Notes: a model not told the origin generated them from the letters alone. Shown: positions 1 through 8,943, counted from the first letter of the stretch. The stretch is 32,155 nt of DNA from an uncultured Elusimicrobia bacterium (GCA_903880015.1 CAIRNS010000019.1:1-32155), one strand, 5' to 3'. Made by a program: numbers and translations.

Positions 1-1
1 C

Positions 2-1486
2 ATTGTAAAACTATTTTTGGCAGCGGTCATACCGATGACCAGTGACGAGGCACATTTTGTGTTGTGGGGCCGCTATATCGGTTTTGGCTATTTCGATCAT
101 CCGCCGATGATTGGATGGATACTGCATGTGATGGAGCGCATCAGCAGCGCACCGGTGGTCTTGCGTCTGCCGGCTATACTCTTTACCACTCTTGTCGGGT
201 ATGGCATATACCGGATAGTGCAGAGCGTTAACGAATCCGTTGCAGTGTTGTGCGCTATATTGTTCCTGGTTTCCCCCATCAATGTACTCAATGTTATTGT
301 CACCACCGACACCCCGTTGTTTCTGTGTATTTTTTTATCAGGAATAAGCTATTTTGCCGCTGAAAAGAACGGACAGAAGATGGCCTATTACGCTCTTTCG
401 GGCATGTTTCTCGGAGGTGCATTTCTTTCCAAATATCTGTCCGCACTGCTGGGGATAGCGTTTGTTGCGCACTGGATACTTACGCCTAAAACAAAACGCC
501 GGACCGCAGGGTTGGGTGTTTTATTTGCCTCGCTCGCTCCGTTCGTGGCGTTTAATCTTGCATGGAATTATTACCATGGCTGGCCTAATATCATGTTCAA
601 TGTGTTCAATCGAAACCGCAACGAGGCGTTCTCGTTAGGCAAGATAGGGATTTTTGCCGCCTGCCAGGCGTATTTGATCACGCCGCCGTTGCTTTATTTT
701 CTTGTGCAACGATTCAAAGACAAAAAACGATACGGCATCCCCGAAAATATCTTGAGGAGCTGGCAATCATTTCCGAACATCAAAGTATTCGCGTATCTGT
801 TCATTGTCCCTCTGACGGTATTTGCCATTCTCTCGGCAAAGAAGGTCATCGGATTGCACTGGCCGTTGTCATATTATCCGTTCATGTATATTTTGCTGGG
901 TGCTTTTTTGTCGCCGGTTGAATTGAAGAAATCCATACGCTTTATGATATATTTTACCGGCGCCCATCTGCTGCTTATTGGGATCGTCTTGTCTCTTCCG
1001 GTGAGTGCCATCAAAAACAATAAAAACTACACTACCGTCATTATCGGATTGTATCCTCAAAAAATATTGGCGGAACTTGCACCATACGAGAAGCAATTCA
1101 GTTTTGCCACACCAAGCTATGCGGATTCGGGATTGATTGAGTTTTATCTGCATCGGCATGTGGCGGTATTCGGCACCGGGTCTTTTCACGCGCGGCAGGA
1201 CGATTTTGTGACGGATTTTAATTCGCTGGCGAAGACAAATATCCTTATCCTGCGTACATCGGTGCCGCAGGTTAGTGAGTATGTGCCGTATTTTGAAACA
1301 GTTGAGATTAAAACGGTGATGATAGAGAACGCACCGTTTTACTTTGTGCTTGGCAGGAATTTCAAATTGGATGAGTATACTGCCCGTGTACTGACGAGTA
1401 TCAGAGATCAGTTTTATGCAATTCCTGCGTGGTTACCCTATAAACATTCGGATTTCCTCGACAAGTATTTCCCCGCCCGTTCCTGA
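2..1486 (+). CDS. GT39/ArnT-like membrane glycosyltransferase, 5'-truncated
   Basis: A polytopic integral membrane protein of the GT-C fold (PMT/ArnT-like, glycosyltransferase family 39). The family transfers sugars from polyprenyl-phosphate donors to acceptors on the outer face of the inner membrane. The visible N-terminus carries the acidic DE pair and the FDHPP motif that in this family form the first extracytoplasmic loop after TM1. About ten hydrophobic segments follow and a soluble tail of roughly 130 residues. The frame stays open to the window edge (IVKLFLAAVIP precedes the DE motif), so the TTG at position 17 is not a credible start and TM1 begins upstream. The gene converges on phoU with only 24 bp between the stop codons, and no hairpin terminator is visible there. 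The acceptor cannot be inferred. Confidence 0.82.
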   Translation: MVKLFLAAVIPMTSDEAHFVLWGRYIGFGYFDHPPMIGWILHVMERISSAPVVLRLPAILFTTLVGYGIYRIVQSVNESVAVLCAILFLVSPINVLNVIVTTDTPLFLCIFLSGISYFAAEKNGQKMAYYALSGMFLGGAFLSKYLSALLGIAFVAHWILTPKTKRRTAGLGVLFASLAPFVAFNLAWNYYHGWPNIMFNVFNRNRNEAFSLGKIGIFAACQAYLITPPLLYFLVQRFKDKKRYGIPENILRSWQSFPNIKVFAYLFIVPLTVFAILSAKKVIGLHWPLSYYPFMYILLGAFLSPVELKKSIRFMIYFTGAHLLLIGIVLSLPVSAIKNNKNYTTVIIGLYPQKILAELAPYEKQFSFATPSYADSGLIEFYLHRHVAVFGTGSFHARQDDFVTDFNSLAKTNILILRTSVPQVSEYVPYFETVEIKTVMIENAPFYFVLGRNFKLDEYTARVLTSIRDQFYAIPAWLPYKHSDFLDKYFPARS

Positions 1487-1510
1487 CGCGGTTCCTGCGA
1501 TCAAGAGTCC

Positions 1511-2170
1511 TTATTGATGTTCATCCATGTGGTGTTTGATGACCCGTCCCTCCGCGAGAAACAATACTTCTTCGCAGATATTGGTTGACAAGTCAGCGAT
1601 GCGTTCAAGATTCCCGGTGATGCGGATTATCTGCAAGGCTCGTTCGACGGTTGTCGGGTCCATTTTCATTATCGTGGTCAACTCCGAGAGGATGTGTCGT
1701 TTGAGGTCGTCAACTTCGTTGTCGCGGGCACAGACAGATCGTGCCAGGGCGGCGTCCTCATTGACAAACGCGTTGATGCTGTCGGAGAGCATCCTGACGG
1801 TCAGCTCGCCCATATGGGGTAGATCGACAAGGGGCTTGACGGGTGATCGATCGCTCAGATAGCGGGCACTTTCGGCAATGTTAACCGCATGGTCCGCCAT
1901 ACGCTCAAGGTCGTTGCTCATTCTATAAATCATTAAGACCAACCGCAGATTCTTAGCGCGGGGCTGGTACTGCGCAAGCAAGTTGGTGCATATCTCATCA
2001 ATAGCTATCTCATAGGCGTTGGCACGGGGTTCGTCCGTCGCTATGACAAGCTCATACATGCCGGGATTATTCCCCATGAGTCCCTTAAGGCATTTTTCAA
2101 CCATGGATTCTACCACAGCGGCAAAATCTATAAGCTCTTTTTTCAATCCGACAAGTTTATCATCAAGCAT
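1511..2170 (-). CDS. phoU: Phosphate transport system regulator PhoU
   Basis: A cytoplasmic all-helical protein of 219 residues, the usual PhoU length, with the two repeated PhoU domains. The first holds the segment DLERMADHAVNIAES and the second NLERIADLSTNICEE. Each is the family's E/DxxxD metal-binding helix signature. In the family PhoU links the occupancy of the PstSCAB transporter to the PhoR kinase and damps the Pho response when phosphate is plentiful. It starts at ATG 32 bp downstream of pstB and is the last gene of the porin-pstSCAB-phoU string. That order matches the classical pst operon, so co-transcription is inferred. Confidence 0.95.
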   Translation of the reverse strand: MLDDKLVGLKKELIDFAAVVESMVEKCLKGLMGNNPGMYELVIATDEPRANAYEIAIDEICTNLLAQYQPRAKNLRLVLMIYRMSNDLERMADHAVNIAESARYLSDRSPVKPLVDLPHMGELTVRMLSDSINAFVNEDAALARSVCARDNEVDDLKRHILSELTTIMKMDPTTVERALQIIRITGNLERIADLSTNICEEVLFLAEGRVIKHHMDEHQ

Positions 2171-2202
2171 CGCATGTCTCCTTGTAATATAAATATTGTA
2201 TT

Positions 2203-2976
2203 TTATCCAAATTTTCCTGACAAGTATTCTTCAGTCCGCTTATTTTTGGGAACGGTAAAGAGTTTCTCGGTAGTGCCGAATTCAACCAGATCTCCCAGAT
2301 ACATAAATGCGGTATAGTCCGATACGCGGGACGCTTGTTGCATATTGTGGGTGACAATAACAATCGTATAATCCTTTTTGAGTTCGCCGATCAATTCTTC
2401 GATCTTTTTCGTTGAAATAGGGTCAAGGCTTGCACAGGGCTCGTCAAACAGTATAACCTCAGGTTCAACCGCAAGACAACGGGCAATACAGAGGCGCTGC
2501 TGTTGACCACCCGAGAGGCGCAAGGCGCTGTCGTTAAGACGGTCTTTAGCTTCATCCCATAAAGCAGCTTTTTTTAATGATTCCTCGACTTTGTTTTCTA
2601 TAAGGTTCTTGTCGGTTTCGCCATTAATTTCAAGACCGTAGGCGATGTTCTGAAATATGGTTTTCGGGAACGGATTCGGTTTTTGAAATACCATGCCCAC
2701 GCGCCGGCGAAGATTGACGACATCTATTTTGGGATCAAGAATGTTTTTCCCGTCAAGTATGATGCGGCCTTCCGCACGGGTGTCAGGAGTAAGGTCGTTC
2801 ATGCGGTTAAGCAGGCGGATAAAAGTTGATTTTCCGCAGCCCGAGGGACCAATGAGCGCCGTTACTTGGCGATCAAAAATGTTGAGATTAAGATCCTGAA
2901 GCGCCTGTTTTTTTCCATAAAAGAAATTCAGGTTCTCAACAGCTATCCGTGCTAATTTTACCGTTGTGTCTATCAT
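2203..2976 (-). CDS. pstB: Phosphate ABC transporter ATP-binding protein PstB
   Basis: The ATPase subunit of the high-affinity phosphate importer, 257 residues as in other PstB proteins. The Walker A motif GPSGCGKST lies at residues 43-51, the ABC signature LSGGQ at 154-158 and the Walker B VILFDEP at 174-180. The PstB-typical segments [11 protein letters not shown] and VFQKPNPFP are both present and separate it from other ABC ATPases. The start ATG is preceded by a good ribosome-binding site (GAGGAG, 5 nt spacing). It lies 12 bp after pstA and energises the PstC/PstA channel at the inner membrane. Confidence 0.97.
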   Translation of the reverse strand: MIDTTVKLARIAVENLNFFYGKKQALQDLNLNIFDRQVTALIGPSGCGKSTFIRLLNRMNDLTPDTRAEGRIILDGKNILDPKIDVVNLRRRVGMVFQKPNPFPKTIFQNIAYGLEINGETDKNLIENKVEESLKKAALWDEAKDRLNDSALRLSGGQQQRLCIARCLAVEPEVILFDEPCASLDPISTKKIEELIGELKKDYTIVIVTHNMQQASRVSDYTAFMYLGDLVEFGTTEKLFTVPKNKRTEEYLSGKFG

Positions 2977-2988
2977 AACAACTCCTCG

Positions 2989-3840
2989 TTAGTGGGTAAA
3001 TGCCTGTCTAAACCGTTTGCGTAAATAAATGGCAATCCCTGAAACCATGAACACTAAAACCATGAGAATAAGCGCGCAACCGTACGCGATAACGGCCTGC
3101 TGGTCAGGATGAGACCCTTCCGTCATCAAGGCGAATATATGATACGGTAAAGCCATACATTCCGATAGCGGAGAGCTCGGGTAGTCCCGCGTGAAAAAGG
3201 TTGCTGCGGTAAATAGGATTGGCGCTGTTTCCCCTGCAGCCCTGCCAATACCCAGTATGACCCCAGTTAAAACGCCGGGGAACGCGGTAGGAATAACTAC
3301 TCGTTTGATTGTCTGCCAATGCGTCGCGCCCAATGCCAGCGATGCTTCCCTCAATGAGAATGGGACTGCTGTTAATGCTTCCTGCGATGCTGAAATTATT
3401 CCGGGCAGAATCAGTATGCTCAAGGTTAAACTGCCGGAAAGTATTGAAACGCCGAACCCGCAGTATTTAACGAAAACTGCAAGGCCGAATAATCCAAAAA
3501 CAACCGAAGGCACACCGGCCAGATTGTTGATGCTCATGCGGATGATGCTGACAAAGTAACCGCGGGGCGAATATTCACAAAGATATATCGCTGTTGCCAG
3601 GCCCAATGGCAAAGCAAATAAAATGGTCCCCACAATGAGATAGAATGTGCCGATAATCGCCGGTGCAACACCGCCAGCGGTCATTGATTTCCGCGGTGCC
3701 TCGGTCAAAAATTCCCACGACAGAGCCGGTAGTCCGCGGGATACGACAAAATAAACAATAGTCGCCAGAAAAAACAAAGTAATGGCTATACAGAGAAAAA
3801 GAAACAAGAATCCGATTTTTTCGATGATTTTGTTTTTCAT
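2989..3840 (-). CDS. pstA: Phosphate ABC transporter permease PstA
   Basis: An inner-membrane permease of 283 residues with about six hydrophobic segments. The BPD_transp_1 coupling loop is visible as EASLALGATHWQTIKRVVIP, near residues 164-183. The PstA-type N-terminal feature, a short cytoplasmic tail followed by one helix and a periplasmic segment ending AGGVAPAIIGT, is also visible. Its ATG overlaps the pstC stop as ATGA, so translational coupling is likely. It forms the transmembrane pathway with PstC. Confidence 0.95.
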   Translation of the reverse strand: MKNKIIEKIGFLFLFLCIAITLFFLATIVYFVVSRGLPALSWEFLTEAPRKSMTAGGVAPAIIGTFYLIVGTILFALPLGLATAIYLCEYSPRGYFVSIIRMSINNLAGVPSVVFGLFGLAVFVKYCGFGVSILSGSLTLSILILPGIISASQEALTAVPFSLREASLALGATHWQTIKRVVIPTAFPGVLTGVILGIGRAAGETAPILFTAATFFTRDYPSSPLSECMALPYHIFALMTEGSHPDQQAVIAYGCALILMVLVFMVSGIAIYLRKRFRQAFTH

Positions 3841-4721
3841 CGGTCAAGCCCCAGCTTTATCCGGTATTTTTTGCTGATGTTCTCGGATATAATGTTGAGC
3901 GTGAGCGTCATAAGAAACAGGACAAGCCCGATGGCAAACAATGCGCTGTAGTGCAAACTGCCGGTTACGGCTTCACCCATTTCGGCAGCGATAGTGGATG
4001 TCATGGGGCGTACCGGATCAAAAATAGAGTGAGGAATCACCGCAGCGCCGCCGGATACCATCAGAACGGTCATTGTTTCGCCGACAATCCTGCTCATGCC
4101 CAGTATGATTGCGGTTGATACGCCTGATCCGGCTGCGGGAAGGACGATTTTGATAAGCGTTTGCCAACGGGATGCACCCAACGCGTACGAAGCTTCCTTG
4201 AAACTGCGCGGAACAAATCCTAATGCGTCTTCAGTAAGGCTGGCGATAGTCGGGATCGCCATAATTCCCATGACCACCGCTGCCGTAAATGCGTTGAGTC
4301 CTGTCGGGACATGGAAAATCTTTTGGACAAAAGGGGCGACAATCATCATCCCAAAAAAGCCAAAAACGATCGAAGGAACAGCTGACAATATTTCAACTGC
4401 TGGTTTTAAAATATGGCGAATACGTTCCCCCGCAAGTTCATGCAGGTAGAGCGCGCTGCCCACGCCGAGCGGAACAGCGACTACCATAGCGCCGATGGCC
4501 ACGGATAACGAAGCTATTATAAGCGGGAATATGCCGAATTCAGCAGGGTCATAGGTCGGGTACCAGTGTACTCCCGACAAAAACTTAAACGGGCCGACAG
4601 CCATCAATATCGGCAAACCCTCGCGCAATAGAACGATGATGATGCCCAATAGAAAAAACAGTGATGTAAACGCCATCACTGTAAAGATCCATCGATAGAG
4701 AGCTTCTTTAAATCTGATCAT
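3837..4721 (-). CDS. pstC: Phosphate ABC transporter permease PstC
   Basis: An inner-membrane permease of 294 residues, with six or so transmembrane segments and the coupling loop EASYALGASRWQTLIKIVLP. Family hallmarks visible are the FGIFPLIIASLSVA stretch and the SAVPSIVFGFFG motif shared by PstC and PstA. It partners PstA. A 149-bp gap containing a strong stem-loop separates it from pstS upstream, whereas pstC, pstA and pstB are tightly packed. The ribosome-binding site before the ATG is weak (GGTTGA), consistent with lower synthesis of the membrane subunits than of PstS. Confidence 0.95.
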   Translation of the reverse strand: MIRFKEALYRWIFTVMAFTSLFFLLGIIIVLLREGLPILMAVGPFKFLSGVHWYPTYDPAEFGIFPLIIASLSVAIGAMVVAVPLGVGSALYLHELAGERIRHILKPAVEILSAVPSIVFGFFGMMIVAPFVQKIFHVPTGLNAFTAAVVMGIMAIPTIASLTEDALGFVPRSFKEASYALGASRWQTLIKIVLPAAGSGVSTAIILGMSRIVGETMTVLMVSGGAAVIPHSIFDPVRPMTSTIAAEMGEAVTGSLHYSALFAIGLVLFLMTLTLNIISENISKKYRIKLGLDR

Positions 4722-4801
4722 AATTCAACCATTGTTGTGACGATATATACAGCATCTGAATATGCTTCTTAGCCGTTGATGTTTCCTTCGGAAGCCCGTT
4801 T

Positions 4802-4833
4802 CCCGCATTCGGCCAGTTCATGCCGAATGCGGG
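4802..4833 (-). other. Stem-loop between pstS and pstC
   Basis: A perfect 12-bp inverted repeat (4802-4813 and 4822-4833) with an 8-nt loop lies in the 149-bp gap after the pstS stop. On the - strand the stem is followed by AAACGGG rather than a U-tract, so it does not look like an efficient intrinsic terminator. By analogy with other operons where a binding protein is made in excess, it may protect the 3' end of a processed pstS mRNA or act as partial terminator. That role is inference. Confidence 0.7.
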
Positions 4834-4870
4834 GACGGTAATTATTTCCTGCAGTTACAACGAACGGGTG

Positions 4871-5677
4871 TTACTTTAATGCGACGAATCCTTCTTCTTC
4901 CACCAGGGTCTGGCCGTCTTTTGACAATATAAAGTCAATAAGATCCTTTGCTGTCCCTTGTGCCGGGCCGTTGGTGTACATGAACAGCGGCCGTGAGTAC
5001 GGGTACTTGCCGGACAGAATGGTCTGCTTGGTCGCCGATATGCCATTTACGGGGACTGCTTTGACCGCACTGTTAAGGTATCCATGCCCGATGTACCCGA
5101 TGGAACCGGGTGTTTTGGCGACTACTGATGCAATGGCCTGATTTGAGGCCTGCATCAGCGCGTCAGCACGGACTTTCTTGCCGTTTAAGGCAAGTGTGGC
5201 GAACGCTTCAAAGGTTCCGCTAGCGGTGTCGCGTGAGACAATGACTATCTTTCCGTCTTTGAGTCCCAGTTTACTCCAGTTTGAGATCTTGCCTGTATAT
5301 ATGTCCTCGACCTGTTGTTTCGTGATATTCGCTAAGCTGTTCTCGGGATGAACGATGATAGCTATACCGTCCATGGCGATAACATAGGCCTTCGGCGAAA
5401 TGCCGCGTCCGGCAGCTTTCTGAAGCTCCGCGTCTTTAATGGGGCGCGAAGAGTCCGCGATATCGCATGTCTTTTCCAACAGTGAGGTTATCCCCACCCC
5501 TGATCCGCCGCCACGGACAGTAATCCGGGCGTCTTTATGTGCATTCATAAAGTCCTCTGCAGCCCGCTGAGCAATGGGCAAAACAGTGGTAGAACCGTCG
5601 ATGACAACATTGCTTCCTGCATATACCTGCACGCCCAAAGTGAGTGTGAACAGTGTTATTAACAGTTTCTTTATCAT
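4871..5677 (-). CDS. pstS: Phosphate-binding periplasmic protein PstS
   Basis: The periplasmic phosphate receptor of the Pst importer, 268 residues. The N-terminus is a classical signal peptide (residues 1-20, MIKKLLITLFTLTLG core, cleavage after VYA). Phosphate-binding loops typical of the family are visible: DGSTTV near 27-32, GGGSGVG near 57-63 and SRDTASGTFEAF near 148-159. The protein is the short PstS type of many non-enteric bacteria. Its ATG has a strong ribosome-binding site (AAGGAG, 7 nt spacing). It follows the porin by 53 bp, which contain a small hairpin but no recognisable Pho box, so transcription probably enters from the porin promoter. Confidence 0.96.
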   Translation of the reverse strand: MIKKLLITLFTLTLGVQVYAGSNVVIDGSTTVLPIAQRAAEDFMNAHKDARITVRGGGSGVGITSLLEKTCDIADSSRPIKDAELQKAAGRGISPKAYVIAMDGIAIIVHPENSLANITKQQVEDIYTGKISNWSKLGLKDGKIVIVSRDTASGTFEAFATLALNGKKVRADALMQASNQAIASVVAKTPGSIGYIGHGYLNSAVKAVPVNGISATKQTILSGKYPYSRPLFMYTNGPAQGTAKDLIDFILSKDGQTLVEEEGFVALK

Positions 5678-5703
5678 ACGTATCTCCTTTTAGTATATTC
5701 TGT

Positions 5704-5724
5704 GAATTCCGCAGAGCGGAACTC
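5704..5724 (-). other. Small hairpin between porin and pstS
   Basis: An inverted repeat TTCCGC/GCGGAA with a 3-nt loop (5707-5712 and 5716-5721), extended by two further pairs across one mismatch, sits just after the porin stop codon. No U-tract follows on the - strand. It could be an mRNA-processing or stability element. No function can be shown. Confidence 0.5.
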
Positions 5725-5730
5725 GTTTTG

Positions 5731-7017
5731 TTAGAACTTATACACTACATCGCACTGCAACAAGGTTTTGGGCGTTAACGAGGTTGAGTTTTTGATTAAG
5801 TCCATTGAGTAATAATCAAAAATAAGGGTGGTGGCGCTGGTCAAACCAACTGAGACGATAGCTTCCATACCCTGTGTGTTGACTGCTCCGCCGTATGTAT
5901 CAGAATCGCCCAGCTTGTTGAGCCATGCGTTAGCTTCAAGGCGCCGTGACAAATAGGTGGCCTGCCAATCGCCGAATCCTGCGATTTTTTCATTACCGAC
6001 TTTGACGCCGTACGCGCTGCCCATGGTGTCAGTGGTGGCTTTGGAATCGCTGTTGTTGGTGAAGTCGCCGAACACATTGACTGAGTAGCCCAACAGCAAT
6101 TCTTTGAAGGCAAGATTAACGCTTGGCGCAGTGATGCAATAGTCAAAAGCCGGGGTGCCGTAATAACCGGTGTATTTCCCGTTGACATTAAATTGTTCAA
6201 AGGCAACAGCCGCTTTTGCATTTATGGTATCCGTGATGTTGTATGAAGCACCGGGCTGAATAATGGTCATGTCCGGATTGTCCTGAGTTGCGCTGTTGAG
6301 TTCATTGACCACCAGGTAGCTTGCATTTAAAAAGGTGTCGACTTTTCCGAATGTCTTGGTGAAATTTACCGCAAGACCGTCAGGGTTGATATCGGTATCC
6401 CACTGCAGATCAGTAGTCTGCCAAAGCTGTGTTCCCGATTTCATTTTTCCGCCGGTTACTTTCGCCCACGAATACGGCGTATATTCTAAATATGCATAGT
6501 CAACCATCAGCATGGCTTTTGCAAAACCGTTACCAAATGTATGATTCGTCGATGTCGGTTCGGCATCAATAATTGTTGTGCCGGTTGCTGTGCCTGAACC
6601 TGTTTTTGTCGAAACGGTAACCGCACCAGCATCAAGATTTTTTTCTGAACCGGTTGCAAGACCGAACCCGGCTTTCAGATTTTCCGATATCCGGGTATCG
6701 AATCCCGTGCGCAAGCGGAGTCTTTCCCGCTCACGGACTGTGTTCCCGGTAACGGCCCAATCAATTTGATGACGAAGGCGCAAGTCACCCTTCATGGAAA
6801 TGTTCTGTATCCAATACGGAAGCGTGTCATGTTTCCCCTGAGCGATAAGCGAACGAGATGCTTCTTTGGTTTCAGTCATCACCTGCTGAGCTTCTCCATA
6901 ATTGATGATGCCTTTCTCTGCCAAGAGATTGGCAAGGCTGTCCACTTCACTGGCAAAACCGACTGCTGATACCATCATTGCTACAACTACGCCTGCTACT
7001 ACACGTTTTACTTTCAT
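5731..7017 (-). CDS. Outer-membrane porin, probable phosphate-starvation porin
   Basis: A predicted beta-barrel protein of 429 residues. From the ATG at 7017 it has a signal peptide (MKVKRVVAGVVVAMM core, cleavage after VGFA). A short helical segment follows (SLANLLAEKGIINYGEAQ), of the kind found at the N-terminus of putative porins of the Porin_5/OprO-P-like type. Many alternating hydrophobic strands run to a terminal Phe (CDVVYKF), the usual BAM recognition end. The start at 7017 is chosen because AAGGAG lies 6 nt upstream. A longer reading to 7044 would add nine residues before the signal peptide. It heads the pst operon directly behind a Pho box, so a role in phosphate passage across the outer membrane is inferred from context. 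The substrate is not readable from sequence. Confidence 0.85.
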   Translation of the reverse strand: MKVKRVVAGVVVAMMVSAVGFASEVDSLANLLAEKGIINYGEAQQVMTETKEASRSLIAQGKHDTLPYWIQNISMKGDLRLRHQIDWAVTGNTVRERERLRLRTGFDTRISENLKAGFGLATGSEKNLDAGAVTVSTKTGSGTATGTTIIDAEPTSTNHTFGNGFAKAMLMVDYAYLEYTPYSWAKVTGGKMKSGTQLWQTTDLQWDTDINPDGLAVNFTKTFGKVDTFLNASYLVVNELNSATQDNPDMTIIQPGASYNITDTINAKAAVAFEQFNVNGKYTGYYGTPAFDYCITAPSVNLAFKELLLGYSVNVFGDFTNNSDSKATTDTMGSAYGVKVGNEKIAGFGDWQATYLSRRLEANAWLNKLGDSDTYGGAVNTQGMEAIVSVGLTSATTLIFDYYSMDLIKNSTSLTPKTLLQCDVVYKF

Positions 7018-7109
7018 GGTAACTCCTTTTGTTTTTTTCCACACTTTGAATGTGGTAATTATTCTTAAATATGTTTTACTGCTCGTCGTGTGTGATGCTG
7101 TATGGCGTC

Positions 7110-7163
7110 ATTCTACCATTAGCGTGTTAATGCATGATAAACGTATTGTTAATTTTGTGTTAA
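7110..7163 (-). promoter_or_regulatory. Pho box and -10 element for porin-pst operon
   Basis: On the - strand, reading toward the porin, four hexamers start exactly 11 bp apart: TTAACA (7163-7158), TTAACA (7152-7147), TTTATC (7141-7136) and TTAACA (7130-7125). Nine bp further on is a TAGAAT -10 (7115-7110). Tandem 11-bp repeats placed upstream of a -10 with no separate -35 are the known layout of PhoB/PhoP-activated promoters. The TTAACA form resembles the Bacillus-type box more than the enteric CTGTCAT. phoB and phoR lie immediately upstream, so PhoB is the expected activator. This leaves a leader of roughly 85 nt before the porin. Confidence 0.85.
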
Positions 7164-7200
7164 GAGAAATGAGGTGCGTAGTGGGTGTAGTGCGGAGAAG

Positions 7201-8940
7201 CTATTGATGGACAGCTGGCAGAGTGACAGTAAATGTGGTTCCCTTGCCTATAGTGCTTGAGACCGTTATGGATCCTTCATGTATATTGACGATGTGTTTT
7301 ACGATGGACAGTCCGAGCCCGGTGCCACCTATCTTTTTTGAACGAGATGTGTCAGCTACAAAGAAGCGTTCGAATATGCGCGTCAGCAATCCAGAGGGGA
7401 TGCCGGGGCCGGTGTCCGCAATTTCCATGATGATCTTTTCCGTATCTTTGTGCAAAGAAATAATAATTTCTCCGTGGTCAGTGTATTTGACGGCATTGTC
7501 GATAAGGTTAATGAGGACTTGCTCAAATTTTGAGGTGTCGATCATTACTCTATATTGTTCTGCATCTGTTTTGAGGGTGATGCGCAGTTTCTTGTCGTTG
7601 ACGCGCGGTTGGAACATAACGATGATATCGTTAATGACGGTTACCAGGTTCTGCGGTTGGAGTTGCAGTGTAAAGAGAGGATTCTCAACCTCAGAAAGAA
7701 GCAGCAGATCTTCTACTATATGAATTAATCGGTCTGTATGGCGGCTTATGATGTCCAGATACCGTTTCTCTTCGCTGTCGGCGGTGTCTTCCAGCGTCTC
7801 GACAAAGCCCTTGATTGCGGTAAGCGGGGTTCGCAGTTCGTGCGAAACATTGGCGATAAGATCCTTTTTAACAGTTTCTAGTTTCTTCTCTTCCGTTATG
7901 TCCTGGAGTAGTACCACATATTCGTCACCTGTTGGTAATTTCGATATGCCACATACATAACTGAGTCCGCCATGCTCAAAGGATCCCTTTGTATGCGGTG
8001 CACCCGCCAAGGACTGCTTGATGAGATTCTCAAAAGCCGGTTCACGGAAGATTTCCCAGTAATACCGACCTTCAATAGATGATTGCCGGCATACTACTTT
8101 AAAGCCGGCATTTGCCATCAGTATCCTGCCGTCTTTTGAAACAACAAATAATGATTCATTGATGGCAGACAGTATGGTGTTAATCTCTTCGGTGCGTCCG
8201 GAAACTTCGGCGAAAAGATCATTGATCTTGGCGGCCATAGTATTAAATGAATGGCCCAATGCCATAATTTCTCGTGAACTGTGGATTTTTACGCGCGCAG
8301 AAAAATCGCCTTGCGCCATAGTCTCCGCCGCACTCTGCAATTCTTTCAACGAACGCGACAAAGTGCGGGATACTACAATAGCTCCGGCGAGTGCAAGCAG
8401 TACGATAATGCCGGTTGTTTTAAGTAAATGCAGTTTCAATGTGTGTATGAGTGCGTTGAATTCACTCACCAACATGCTGACGCGGATGATATAGTGCTCC
8501 GGTGCAGCCGATGCCAGCGACAGCGGAACCGCTACATACAGCATGTCCTGCTTGACGGTAGTGCTATAGCGTACCGCACGGCCGACATTTCCCTTGATTG
8601 CCTCCTGAATCTCCGGCCGGCCGCTGTGGTTTTCCATAAGCTGTGGTTTGCCTTCAGAATCAGCTATGACCGAACCGTCCATGTTGATGACGGTTATACG
8701 CCGATGAATCTGTTGGTCGATGCGGGTGACCAATGGTTGAACATCGGCAAAATGACCGTGTTCAAGTAGTGGTTTAATTTGTTCATGGAGGGTGATGGCG
8801 AGCGCGCTTAGGTCAGCTGACTGGGAGTGCAGATATGATGCGCGTATTCCGGTAAAAGTAACGGCCACAAACGCGGCACTTACCGTTAAAACAAGAAGCA
8901 TAAAAGCCCCGAACAAACGGGAAAAAAGTGAATGATTCAT
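7201..8940 (-). CDS. phoR: Phosphate regulon sensor histidine kinase PhoR
   Basis: A membrane histidine kinase of 579 residues. It has TM1 (about 9-32), a periplasmic sensory region of roughly 140 residues, TM2 (about 172-190), HAMP (190-243) and PAS (250-345). HisKA contains SHELRTPLTAIKGF with the phospho-acceptor His367. The HATPase domain (465-577) contains NLIDNA (N box), DTGPGIP (G1) and GGTGLGLSI (G2). The PAS-HisKA arrangement and the position beside phoB and pst identify it as PhoR. The sizeable periplasmic domain differs from E. coli PhoR but is common in other phyla. It starts 3 bp after the phoB stop. Confidence 0.93.
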   Translation of the reverse strand: MNHSLFSRLFGAFMLLVLTVSAAFVAVTFTGIRASYLHSQSADLSALAITLHEQIKPLLEHGHFADVQPLVTRIDQQIHRRITVINMDGSVIADSEGKPQLMENHSGRPEIQEAIKGNVGRAVRYSTTVKQDMLYVAVPLSLASAAPEHYIIRVSMLVSEFNALIHTLKLHLLKTTGIIVLLALAGAIVVSRTLSRSLKELQSAAETMAQGDFSARVKIHSSREIMALGHSFNTMAAKINDLFAEVSGRTEEINTILSAINESLFVVSKDGRILMANAGFKVVCRQSSIEGRYYWEIFREPAFENLIKQSLAGAPHTKGSFEHGGLSYVCGISKLPTGDEYVVLLQDITEEKKLETVKKDLIANVSHELRTPLTAIKGFVETLEDTADSEEKRYLDIISRHTDRLIHIVEDLLLLSEVENPLFTLQLQPQNLVTVINDIIVMFQPRVNDKKLRITLKTDAEQYRVMIDTSKFEQVLINLIDNAVKYTDHGEIIISLHKDTEKIIMEIADTGPGIPSGLLTRIFERFFVADTSRSKKIGGTGLGLSIVKHIVNIHEGSITVSSTIGKGTTFTVTLPAVHQ

Positions 8941-8943
8941 GTC

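Noticed and set aside
869-1189. Antisense reading frames within real genes, for example here and at 10791-11156, 18488-18726 and 29902-30756
   Set aside because: They lie opposite strongly supported genes, show no family motifs, and have low-complexity or Cys/Arg/Ser-rich translations typical of shadow frames.
1487-1510. Bidirectional terminator between the glycosyltransferase and phoU
   Set aside because: The gap is only 24 bp and contains no inverted repeat with T-tracts.
4802-4833. Intrinsic terminator after pstS
   Set aside because: The stem is strong, but neither strand has a following run of T, so it is listed only as a stem-loop.
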